Made by a program: the position numbers and the translations under genes | Assembly (NCBI GenBank): GCA_002729015.1 | Contig: PBVO01000126.1 | Location: 128,622-182,855, forward strand | Length of the DNA: 54,234 nt | Source: Candidatus Poribacteria bacterium | GTDB taxonomy: Bacteria > Poribacteria > WGA-4E > UBA9662 | Direction of reading: 5' to 3' | Notes under the pieces: model-generated | The model's input: only the letters and a program-made list of their open reading frames with translations | Told to the model about the DNA's origin: nothing | Database searches by the model: none | In this document: in pieces, positions 27,710 through 34,872 of the stretch | Layout of the letters: every line of letters begins with the position of its first letter | Position numbering within the stretch: the first letter of the stretch is position 1

Positions 27710-28411
27710 TTACCCTTCAATCACGAACTCAAATAACAAGTAAGAACTTGATAAAAACACTAAACCATAAGTTACTAGGAGAGTAAGCCAAAACCGGTTA
27801 CCAAAGGTATTAGTGGTCAATATGAAGGTCGTGCATTTGGCCCCCGCCATAATGACAGGAAAAATCAACGGGAACAAGATGACCGTTAGTAAACTTTCAC
27901 TGCCGAATCGTCCCGACATTGTTGATAAAGTCACTCCGACTGAACAGAAACCAACCGTCCCCAACGATAAAACCGCTATCAACTTCAGGACCGCTAACCC
28001 GGAAACTTGGTCCAAGGCTTCTGAAAAGAGTAAAGCCAATGGGGTTATTACCACTTGGACTACAGTTAACCATATGACACTACTAATTACTTTGGCCAGA
28101 TAAATTAATCCAGCGTCGATCCCAGTAAGACGTATAGCTTCAAGACCACCATGTGTTCTATCAATTTCGACCGAACGATTCAAGGTGATTGTACCCACAA
28201 ATGCGAAAGCCATCCACAGAATACTAGAAGCTAAACGTCCCTGATTGTCTGGGGATAGTGGCGCAGGACCAAAGGCAAAATTAAAAATCAATACTACCAA
28301 CAAGCTAAACACAAAGACCTGGGCTAGGAGATTCTTTGATCTAAAATGAAGTAAGAGGTCTTTTCGAACTAGCCAACTGGCTTGGCTAATATAGTTTGAA
28401 GATGCGGACAT
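27710..28411 (-). CDS. ccmB: Heme exporter protein CcmB
   Basis: Membrane subunit of the CcmAB ABC transporter involved in releasing heme-loaded CcmE. Six hydrophobic helices, a basic N-terminus (ASWLVRKDLLLHFRSKN), the family segment EIDRTHGGLEAIRLTG and LKLIAVLSLGTVGFCSVGV. 233 residues, typical. The ATPase gene ccmA, normally just upstream, is not here; the upstream gene is an unrelated sugar isomerase. First gene of the ccmBCD-trpBA unit, with a promoter about 35 bp before the ATG. Confidence 0.92.
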   Translation of the reverse strand: MSASSNYISQASWLVRKDLLLHFRSKNLLAQVFVFSLLVVLIFNFAFGPAPLSPDNQGRLASSILWMAFAFVGTITLNRSVEIDRTHGGLEAIRLTGIDAGLIYLAKVISSVIWLTVVQVVITPLALLFSEALDQVSGLAVLKLIAVLSLGTVGFCSVGVTLSTMSGRFGSESLLTVILFPLIFPVIMAGAKCTTFILTTNTFGNRFWLTLLVTYGLVFLSSSYLLFEFVIEG

Positions 28412-28447
28412 ATTGGGTCGGGCACTTGAAAGTTAGAGGATTCGTAT

Positions 28448-28476
28448 ACGATACCATACCCAGCTTATTGATTCAA
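28448..28476 (-). promoter_or_regulatory. Extended -10 promoter of the ccmB-trpA unit
   Basis: On the complement, TTGAAT (28476-28471), 17 bp, TATCGT (28453-28448) preceded by TGG. The expected start point is near 28441, 30 bases before the ccmB ATG. The promoter sits wholly in the gap after the upstream gene. Confidence 0.55.
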
Positions 28477-28493
28477 ACTAGAGTTGCCCAACG

Positions 28494-29312
28494 TCAGATA
28501 TATTTTTCAACAACTGACTGAATTTCGGCTAAACTGTCCCACTCACTACCAGCACTATCGAAAATCAGTGAATAGGGACCGCAAAAGTTGGATTTTCTAG
28601 TCAATTCTAAACACTGATCAAAGTCAAACTGTTCCATTTGACCAACTTCAGGGTAATTAGCTTTCGCGTGTACGGAGGTCGCGTAGGGTAAAATTGCTGC
28701 TAGCTCTTTGTATTTTTCATCACCACGAAAATTACCAAAATCAACACATAGACCAATATTCTCTTGGCATTGTTCTAAGATAGCCAAAACCGTATCAGCG
28801 CGCTTAGTTAATTTGTGAAAATTCTCAGTTATAACGTTCACTGACCTTTGATGAGCATAGATACTGAGTCGATCCAGATTCTGGGCGCTTTGTCGAGTAA
28901 CTGGATGTTGAACGGGATCTTCGAGGCCAATATCAGTCATACCAGCAATCACCCGAACACAACTGGCCCCACACTTACTAGCAATGTCAATCCAGTTTTC
29001 TATGTTTTCTAGTTCTTGTAAACACTGATCATCATCTGGATGTGTAATATCCCAGTCATCAATCAAAATGCTGTATAATTCAACGCCTGCTTGGTCTAAG
29101 GAGACACCTAGTTGATGAATGTAGTCGTCATCAATGCGAGGAAAATGGAAGTGACAAATCTCAAGTGTTTTTATCCCTTTTTCAGCAATTCGGTACGGCA
29201 AATCGAGCAGAGAAATATCACCAGACTCTGATTCACGGTCATCAAGTTTATGAAAAATAGACCCAAGGGCACGGTGGAGGCTCCAAGAAGAAATAGACAA
29301 CCTAGATGACAT
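28494..29312 (-). CDS. TIM-barrel sugar phosphate isomerase/epimerase (xylose-isomerase-like)
   Basis: AP-endonuclease-2/xylose-isomerase-like barrel. Indicators are the opening RLSISSWSLHRAL, KTLEICHFHFP at the second strand, a metal-site Glu in NVITENFH, LCVDFGNFRGDEKY and SVHAKANYPE, the last two supplying Asp/His metal ligands typical of the family. 272 residues, cytoplasmic. GAGGAG 6 bases before the ATG. It follows the threitol-type dehydrogenase by 36 bp, so it probably interconverts the ketose or aldose produced there. Specific substrate unknown. Confidence 0.82.
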   Translation of the reverse strand: MSSRLSISSWSLHRALGSIFHKLDDRESESGDISLLDLPYRIAEKGIKTLEICHFHFPRIDDDYIHQLGVSLDQAGVELYSILIDDWDITHPDDDQCLQELENIENWIDIASKCGASCVRVIAGMTDIGLEDPVQHPVTRQSAQNLDRLSIYAHQRSVNVITENFHKLTKRADTVLAILEQCQENIGLCVDFGNFRGDEKYKELAAILPYATSVHAKANYPEVGQMEQFDFDQCLELTRKSNFCGPYSLIFDSAGSEWDSLAEIQSVVEKYI

Positions 29313-29348
29313 AAAACTCTCCTCTTAACTCTTTTCTGATTAATAAAA

Positions 29349-30437
29349 TTATGGAATTAGCTGAACTTTAATTGAATCGGCACCTTTTTTGACCATTTCG
29401 AAAGCACTCTTATAATCCGGTAAGTTAAATTGATGGGTAGCGATCTTACTAACATCAATTAGCCCACGGTCAATGTAATCAATCGCTAAGGGATAACTAT
29501 GAGGGCCAAGGTGTGCGCCGTGGATATTTAATTCTTTAGTGTCTCCAATAATGGTCCAATCGACAGTGACTGGCTCTTTCATAACACTGAACTCCACAAA
29601 TGTACCAGCTTTCCGAATCATATGTAAACCTTGTTCTACTGCGCTTGGATGGCCAGTAGCTTCGATGTAGACATCGCAACCGTAACCGTCAGTCATCTCC
29701 AAAACCTTTGCTACTACATCAGTTCTCATAGGATTCAGAACGACGTCAGCACCCAAATTTTTAGCGACATTTAGTCGTTGATCGACTAGGTCAATTGAAA
29801 TAAGCTGTCTCGGATTTTTTAACCGTGCCGCACCAATCATTCCCAGTCCGAGTGTTCCTGCACCAGCAACAACAACAATATCACCAAATTCGATTTCGCC
29901 CCTTTTCACAGCGTGGATGGAACAAGACAAGGGCTCGACCAAGGCTGCATGTATCGGTGGTATGCGATCAGGCACTTTGTGAACCAAGGATTGAGCTGGA
30001 AATTTCATATACTCTGCCATCCCACCTTGTACTATTTTTTGAAAACCGAAAATGTGATGGACTTGACACAACCAGTATTTCCCAGTTCGGCAATAACGAC
30101 AATCCCAACACGGAACGATCTGTTCAGCAATTGCAACATCATCAATCTGTAAACTGTGTTTTTCAGCAGCGCCCTCACCCAAGCTAACAACACGACCTAT
30201 AAATTCATGGCCTGCTACGACCGGTCCATCAACGTACGGTTGTCGGCGTTCGTCCCCCCAAAATAGTGGAGCACCCGTATAACACTTTATGTCACTGGCA
30301 CAAATGCCACAGGCTTGAACTTGAATAACAACTTCGCCAGGGTTAGGCTTCGGTACAGGTAATTCCTCTAATCTATAATCATAAGGAGCATGACAAACCA
30401 CTGCCAGCATGCTTTTTGGTAACTCTGGTCCACTCAT
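29349..30437 (-). CDS. Zinc MDR dehydrogenase, erythritol/L-threitol dehydrogenase-like
   Basis: Medium-chain dehydrogenase. The catalytic zinc site has C46 (ACGICASD) and GHE (H77, E78); the structural zinc lobe is complete with C110, C113, C116 and C124 (VPCWDCRYCRTG). The Rossmann segment is VVAGAGTLGLGMIG. The segments AEKHSLQIDD, EQIVPCWDCRYC, GYGCDVYIEATGHPS and VDWTIIGDTKEL closely follow erythritol/L-threitol dehydrogenase (EltD) as I remember it, rather than sorbitol or threonine dehydrogenase. It would oxidise a C4 polyol to erythrulose. Lies 26 bp after the DUF5069 gene and before the isomerase. Confidence 0.8.
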   Translation of the reverse strand: MSGPELPKSMLAVVCHAPYDYRLEELPVPKPNPGEVVIQVQACGICASDIKCYTGAPLFWGDERRQPYVDGPVVAGHEFIGRVVSLGEGAAEKHSLQIDDVAIAEQIVPCWDCRYCRTGKYWLCQVHHIFGFQKIVQGGMAEYMKFPAQSLVHKVPDRIPPIHAALVEPLSCSIHAVKRGEIEFGDIVVVAGAGTLGLGMIGAARLKNPRQLISIDLVDQRLNVAKNLGADVVLNPMRTDVVAKVLEMTDGYGCDVYIEATGHPSAVEQGLHMIRKAGTFVEFSVMKEPVTVDWTIIGDTKELNIHGAHLGPHSYPLAIDYIDRGLIDVSKIATHQFNLPDYKSAFEMVKKGADSIKVQLIP

Positions 30438-30463
30438 ATCTGTTCTCTCTAGTATCCGCTCAT

Positions 30464-31342
30464 CTATTGTGGGAAGTCAGCTGCATCTTCACAGTCGAGA
30501 AGATCAAGGAAAGTAGTCAAATCCATTCGATTAACAGTTCGGCAACGTTGATCGAATATTTGCTGTACTTCAGAATTCCAAGGGCCGCGCAATCTACGAT
30601 CCTGATTCCATTCAGCTACTTCTTGCTGACTTTTACTAATTCGACTTCGTAACCAAGATATTAAATTTAACCAGTTACTATGCTGAGCTACCCCGTCGAG
30701 TAATTCGACTTGGTTGATATCAATAAAATCCATTATTCCAATATCTAAACCAGATGCATTACCAAACTTATAGTTTCCCAGTTTACCAGTCAGAACGCTT
30801 TTTGCCTTGCTGATTAATCTTCCAAGGCAACAAATCCCCAAAACAGCTCCGGAATGAGAGCTGATTGGTGGCATAAGTGTTAAATCAGACGGAATTCCAA
30901 ACTCGTGGGCGTCTTCAGCATCCAGCATGTCAGGTAAGGTTTGGATTTCCGGTTGGCCTACAACCTGGCGACGGAATTCAAAATTTTGACGGTAGGATTC
31001 ACCCGATGGTTTTTTATTTCGCTCATTAAGATTAAAATCTTTAATTTTTTTCAAGCTGAGATCGGTTTGGGCACGCAACTTACTTGAAACAGAAGAATTA
31101 TTGATTCGACATCCAGTGAAACTGTTGTGTAAAGCATTTTTAACTATATTCAAAAATTCTTTTTCTGTTAATCCCAAAGCAGATAATGTCCTACAATCAC
31201 GATTAGAATTCGAACCAAACTTATATTGTCCAATACTATCGCTCAATTGAGCTACGGCTTTATCCGTCATTCGTGCTAAGTTCATCATGCCAAAAATGCC
31301 AACGTTATATGGGCTGCGGGGGGCTCGTTTTACCAAATCCAT
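30464..31342 (-). CDS. Protein with two tandem DUF5069 domains
   Basis: Two divergent copies of a DUF5069-like unit. Copy 1 (about 1-70): DLVKRAPRSPYNVGIFG, MMNLARMTDKAVAQL, IGQYKFGSNSNRD, LGLTEKEFLNIVKNA. Copy 2 (about 153-290): DLTLMPPISSHSGAVLG, CCLGRLISKAKSVL, LGNYKFGNASGLDIGIMDFI, then WLRSRISKSQQEVAEWN. DUF5069 is normally a single-domain protein of about 150 residues, of unknown function. The ATG has no strong ribosome site. Probably cotranscribed with the dehydrogenase and isomerase downstream. Confidence 0.72.
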   Translation of the reverse strand: MDLVKRAPRSPYNVGIFGMMNLARMTDKAVAQLSDSIGQYKFGSNSNRDCRTLSALGLTEKEFLNIVKNALHNSFTGCRINNSSVSSKLRAQTDLSLKKIKDFNLNERNKKPSGESYRQNFEFRRQVVGQPEIQTLPDMLDAEDAHEFGIPSDLTLMPPISSHSGAVLGICCLGRLISKAKSVLTGKLGNYKFGNASGLDIGIMDFIDINQVELLDGVAQHSNWLNLISWLRSRISKSQQEVAEWNQDRRLRGPWNSEVQQIFDQRCRTVNRMDLTTFLDLLDCEDAADFPQ

Positions 31343-31891
31343 ATATTATAAGTATCCATTTACTATAAGCTGTCGAAGATAAACTGAATCGTTAGCTACT
31401 AAAGTGCTAGCCGATTGTGAAGAAAAAACCGTCCCTACCACTCAAGAATCCATTTTGTAATAGAACTCAAATTGGTAGAAACGTAAAATAACCATTTTTT
31501 CATCTGTCAAGTAGTCTCGTCGTAGGGTTCTAAGATTTACTTTGTACAGGCAACCCCCTAAAAATCCAATTGCTAATTCAGTACATTCTACAGATAGTTT
31601 AGAATGACTAAGATCTTATTGAACTCCTACTTGATTAGGGGTACTTACCTAGATTTTTAAACAGGATCTAATATTGACCTCTGGTATATTATCACTGCGA
31701 TTTTGTATTCTGCTTGTCACTCCGTTCTTTTTTAGCAAAAACTGTAACGTGCCTAAATTTCGCATAGCAATTTTCAACATTTTTGAGGGCGTTGTCTCTC
31801 ACAATATACTAGCTATCGGTCAGTATCATCTTGCCCCTAATTTCATTAACAGCTTCCAGTAACTTCTCATTTTCGTTTTAGATTCCCGTAA

Positions 31892-31900
31892 TGCTATAAT
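31892..31900 (+). promoter_or_regulatory. Extended -10 promoter of the candidate RNA gene
   Basis: TGC directly followed by a perfect TATAAT (31895-31900). The -35 with a 17-bp spacer would be TTCGTT, which is weak, as is common with extended -10 promoters. Start point expected at about 31907. Confidence 0.55.
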
Positions 31901-31906
31901 GATTCC

Positions 31907-32038
31907 TTCAAGCTCCGGCCTGCAAACTACTTAGTTATAGGCGACCCTAATGGGGCTATCCGATGAACTACAGGCAGGTTTGGTCGACAAGAGCAATCAA
32001 CACTATACACTATAAAAGCCCAAATCCTTAGTGTTTTT
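31907..32038 (+). ncRNA. Candidate structured small RNA of unknown family
   Basis: Begins where the promoter at 31892-31900 would initiate. An outer stem pairs CCGGCCTGC (31915-31923) with GCAGGTTTGG (31974-31983): nine pairs including two G-U and one bulged T, extended on the outside by GCT/AGC-type pairing (31912-31914 with 31992-31994). Inside it is ATAG-CCC-TAAT-GGG-CTAT (about 31937-31959). It is followed by a tandem CACTATA repeat (32001-32014) and ACACTA/TAGTGT (about 32007-32033) then TTTTT, a weak intrinsic terminator. It contains no ORF and does not match 6S, SRP, RNase P or tmRNA motifs I know. It could also be a long leader of hisA. Confidence 0.45.
32007..32038 (+). terminator. 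Weak intrinsic terminator candidate
   Basis: ACACTA and TAGTGT arms (6 bp, 16-base loop) followed by TTTTT. The stem is short and AT-rich; it gains weight only from its place after the candidate RNA. Confidence 0.35.
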
Positions 32039-32371
32039 GCTAATTCCGACAGAGGCAACCTTTGACATCATTTACAAAAACCGATCAACTCTTACAATTG
32101 TGATGAGTCTATTTACATAGCATACGTATGATTCATACTAAAACACAAACCAACAAAAGTCAACATCGCTAGATTGGTTTCGGCTTATCACGGTAAGATT
32201 AGCAAAATTTGCTACTTTTTGATACGAAAATCATAAAAGTTGATTTAAATTAAGTAGGTAGTCTTTGAGAAATCTGAGTTCAAAATCTTCAAGGAACGAT
32301 TACTTGCAATCACCTGTTCTGCCTTTATTCATTTGTTTTTTTATTCTTTAACTTCAGCTGCCAATTTAACA

Positions 32372-32400
32372 TTGTCGGTTATTAAGAGCAGTGTTATAAT
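32372..32400 (+). promoter_or_regulatory. Extended -10 promoter of hisA
   Basis: TTGTCG (32372-32377), 17-bp spacer, perfect TATAAT (32395-32400) preceded by TGT. Start point near 32407 gives a leader of about 23 bases ahead of the hisA ATG, enough for its AGGAG site. hisA is therefore likely transcribed on its own. Confidence 0.7.
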
Positions 32401-32429
32401 TCTCCCTTTCCTAGGAGATTAGAACAAAA

Positions 32430-33167
32430 ATGCGGATTTTCCCAGCCATTGATCTTCGCAATGGCAAATGTGTCAACCTTATTCAAGGGCGAGCTGACGC
32501 CGAAACAATTTTCTCTGAAGATCCAATTTCAGTGGCCGAATCATGGGCTGATCAAGGGGCTGAGTATTTACACTTAGTTGATTTGGATGGTGCTTTTGAG
32601 GGAGATTCAGCTAATCTTTCAATCGTAAAAGAAATTGTACAGCGTATTTCTATACCAACTCAACTGGGAGGTGGTATCCGAGATATGGAGCGGATTGAAC
32701 ATATACTAGGCTTAGGTGTTAGTCGACTAATTTTAGGGACTGCCGCTCTTAGGAATTGGGAATTGGTCCAAGATGCAGCCACCAAGTACCCAAAACAGAT
32801 CGTAGTTGGAATTGATGCCACCAACGGTCTAGTTGCCACAGAAGGATGGGTAAATATTTCTGAACGACAAGCTACTGAATTCGCTAGGGAAATGACGTCT
32901 CTGGGAGTTGAAACAATCATTTACACGGACATTACAAGCGACGGGATGTTGGCAGGACCGAATGTCGAGGCAACAGCCGAAATCATTACATCCTTAGATT
33001 CGTCAATTGAGGTAGTTGCATCAGGTGGTGTAACTACGCTTGATGACTTGAAGAACTTGAAAGCTATCGGGTCGGCTGGAGCAATTATTGGGCGTGCTCT
33101 ATATACTCAACAACTAGACTTACAATTAGCAATCAATACCGTACGTAACTCTATTCGTCTGCCCTAA
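32430..33167 (+). CDS. hisA: Phosphoribosylformimino-5-aminoimidazole carboxamide ribotide isomerase
   Basis: Fourth step of histidine synthesis, a TIM barrel. D8 in IFPAIDLRNGKCV and the second catalytic Asp in VVGIDATNG are present. The half-barrel phosphate loops QLGGGIRD and VASGGVTTLDD and the segment YTDITSDGML are diagnostic. 245 residues. AGGAG lies about 12 bases before the ATG. It is isolated from other his genes; its 3' end overlaps the convergent pseudopilin gene by 17 bases. I see nothing that marks it as the dual-function PriA type. Confidence 0.95.
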   Translation: MRIFPAIDLRNGKCVNLIQGRADAETIFSEDPISVAESWADQGAEYLHLVDLDGAFEGDSANLSIVKEIVQRISIPTQLGGGIRDMERIEHILGLGVSRLILGTAALRNWELVQDAATKYPKQIVVGIDATNGLVATEGWVNISERQATEFAREMTSLGVETIIYTDITSDGMLAGPNVEATAEIITSLDSSIEVVASGGVTTLDDLKNLKAIGSAGAIIGRALYTQQLDLQLAINTVRNSIRLP

Positions 33168-33603
33168 TCCAACTGACCACGTCCATACCTTCGCCAGCCC
33201 CTCCCTCAATACCATCACTACCAAGGGACACTAAATCATAGCCATTCGGGTCTCGAAAACCAGGTCTGGCGTAGAAGTATGGGTTACCCCACGGGTCATT
33301 AACAATCGGATCGTCCAAATAAGGCCCTTTCCAGTTAATAGGTAAAGGCGCGACCTCAGGGCTCTCCCATAAAGCGACAAGCCCTTGCTCGGTAGAAGGG
33401 TAATCTCCGTTATCTTTGGCATAAGAATCCAATGCAATTCCAATTTTCTCGATTTCGTTGCTTGCTTGTGCCTGTAGAGCTTTTCCCGATTGGCCTAGCA
33501 AACGAGGAGCAAAAATGACTACGACAATGACACCAACTACTAAAATGGCGACTAGTGCCTGTGTGGAAGATACCCCCGATTGCCGCCTCCAAAAGTTACT
33601 CAA
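33151..33603 (-). CDS. GspG-like major pseudopilin with degenerate prepilin cleavage site
   Basis: The globular part is a clear type II secretion GspG: STEQGLVALWESP, NWKGPYLDDPIVNDPWGNPYFY and YDLVSLGSDGIEGG, including the calcium-loop Asp residues. The N-terminus is unusual. Prepilins have G followed by FTLIE; here it is G-VSSTQ, so the +1 Phe and the +5 Glu are both changed. The frame opens at GTG 33648, but a TTG at 33603 has AGGGGGG six bases upstream and gives a typical short basic leader, MSNFWRRQSG, so I prefer it (150 residues). No other secretion gene is nearby. Overlaps the hisA end. Confidence 0.8.
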   Translation of the reverse strand: MSNFWRRQSGVSSTQALVAILVVGVIVVVIFAPRLLGQSGKALQAQASNEIEKIGIALDSYAKDNGDYPSTEQGLVALWESPEVAPLPINWKGPYLDDPIVNDPWGNPYFYARPGFRDPNGYDLVSLGSDGIEGGAGEGMDVVSWIRADE

Positions 33604-33746
33604 ACTATGCCCCCCTAATTCATTCTTATAATCAACCAAACCTAACACTCAGACTTGAAAAATCGCTCACCATTTTAGCATAATCACCTTAGTCTGGCAA
33701 GCCCCCAACCTCATATTAGTAGAGGATATAAAAAGACATTTGAAGG

Positions 33747-33775
33747 TTGTATTTTGGGGGTGAAATTGCTATACT
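33747..33775 (+). promoter_or_regulatory. Extended -10 promoter of the MDR dehydrogenase
   Basis: TTGTAT (33747-33752), 17-bp spacer, TATACT (33770-33775) preceded by TGC. Start point near 33782, 46 bases before the ATG. Confidence 0.6.
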
Positions 33776-33827
33776 CGGCTCTTGTTTATTACAACACTAA
33801 CAAATTATACAATTTTGAGGTAAGAAT

Positions 33828-34865
33828 ATGTCAATGAAAGCACTAGTACTAGAGGAATATAACAAGCTAGTTTACAAAGATGTTCCTATGCCTCAACTTG
33901 CATCTGACGAAGTATTGATTTCAGTCAAGGCTTGTGGTATTTGTGGAAGTGATGTTCATGGACTAGATGGTAGCAGTGGTCGAAGAATTCCACCACTTAT
34001 TATGGGACATGAAGCCTCTGGGCAAATTGCTGAAGTAGGTACAGATGTTAGAGATTGGGACGTAGGGGATCGGGTTACATTCGACTCAACCATCTATCGT
34101 TTAGATGATTGGTATACCCGAAAAGGACTTTATAACCTGAGTGATGGACGAGAGGTTGTTGGGGTGTCCCCGGGTGAGTATAGACGAAACGGTGCATTTG
34201 CAGAGTATGTGGCCGTTCCTAGTCATGTGTTGTATAAAATACCGGATCAAGTCTCCTATACTCAGGCAGCAATGGTAGAACCAGTTGGTGTTGCCCTACA
34301 CGCTGTCGAAATTACTCCTATTACCGTTAACGATACCGCGGTTGTGGTAGGAGCTGGTATGATTGGCTCATTTATTGTTCAAGCACTTAAGGTCGCTGGC
34401 TGTGGAAAAGTCGTGATTGTTGATTTGGAACAGGATCGCATCGACTTAGCTGTTCGATTGGGTGCAGATTTCGGGTTATTGTCCCACGACAAAGTAACAG
34501 AAAATATTCGGAATTTGACCAATGGCCGAGGGGCAGACGTTGTTTTTGAAGCTGTAGGTATTGACCCAACTGTGCAAATTGCAATTGATTGTGTCCGTCG
34601 TGGGGGTAATGTCACATTGGTTGGTAATATCGCTTCAGATGTTAATTTACCACTCCAAAAAGTAGTGACACAAGAATTGCGATTGCAAGGTAGCTGTGGT
34701 ATTTGTGGTGAATATCCAGCGGCATTAGACTTGATTAATAGCGGCAAGATTAACGTTGATGAGATATTGAGTGCGGAAGTAAACCTAAAAAATGGAGCAG
34801 ATTGGTTTCGTCGGCTATATCAAAAAGAGAAAGGCTTGATGAAAGTAGTACTCAAACCAGAATAG
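33828..34865 (+). CDS. MDR sugar-alcohol dehydrogenase lacking the structural zinc cysteines
   Basis: Related to galactitol-1-phosphate/sorbitol-type dehydrogenases. Catalytic zinc ligands look intact: ACGICGSD (C39), GHE (H61, E62) and E151. The NAD-binding segment is VVVGAGMIGSF with an acidic VDLEQDR after the second strand, indicating NAD. The lobe that normally holds four cysteines is present (86-107) but reads IYRLDDWYTRKGLYNLSDG: R91, D94, T97 and S105 sit exactly at the C-x2-C-x2-C-x7-C positions. GAGG is 7 bases before the ATG. 345 residues. It ends 7 bases from the convergent glnD. The substrate is a guess; polyol or sugar phosphate. Confidence 0.85.
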   Translation: MSMKALVLEEYNKLVYKDVPMPQLASDEVLISVKACGICGSDVHGLDGSSGRRIPPLIMGHEASGQIAEVGTDVRDWDVGDRVTFDSTIYRLDDWYTRKGLYNLSDGREVVGVSPGEYRRNGAFAEYVAVPSHVLYKIPDQVSYTQAAMVEPVGVALHAVEITPITVNDTAVVVGAGMIGSFIVQALKVAGCGKVVIVDLEQDRIDLAVRLGADFGLLSHDKVTENIRNLTNGRGADVVFEAVGIDPTVQIAIDCVRRGGNVTLVGNIASDVNLPLQKVVTQELRLQGSCGICGEYPAALDLINSGKINVDEILSAEVNLKNGADWFRRLYQKEKGLMKVVLKPE

Positions 34866-34872
34866 ATAAGCA

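Larger units (their letters stand above)
31343..32429. other. 1087-bp gap, mostly non-coding, containing a candidate RNA gene
   Basis: The largest gene-free stretch in the window, lying between genes that diverge (DUF5069 minus, hisA plus). A 62-codon frame at 31674-31862 has no good ribosome site or recognisable features and I treat it as chance. The right half holds a promoter-hairpin-terminator arrangement at 31892-32038 and the hisA promoter at 32372-32400, both listed separately. The left 500 bp show nothing I can name. Confidence 0.6.

Noticed and set aside
31674..31862. 62-codon plus-strand ORF in the 1.1 kb gap
   Set aside because: No ribosome site, Cys/Phe-rich composition typical of random AT-rich frames, no recognisable feature.
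31911..31985. Resemblance of CCGGCCT and CCGATG segments to a c-di-GMP-I (GEMM) riboswitch
   Set aside because: The order and spacing of the conserved bases and the GNRA receptor arrangement do not fit; only short words are shared.
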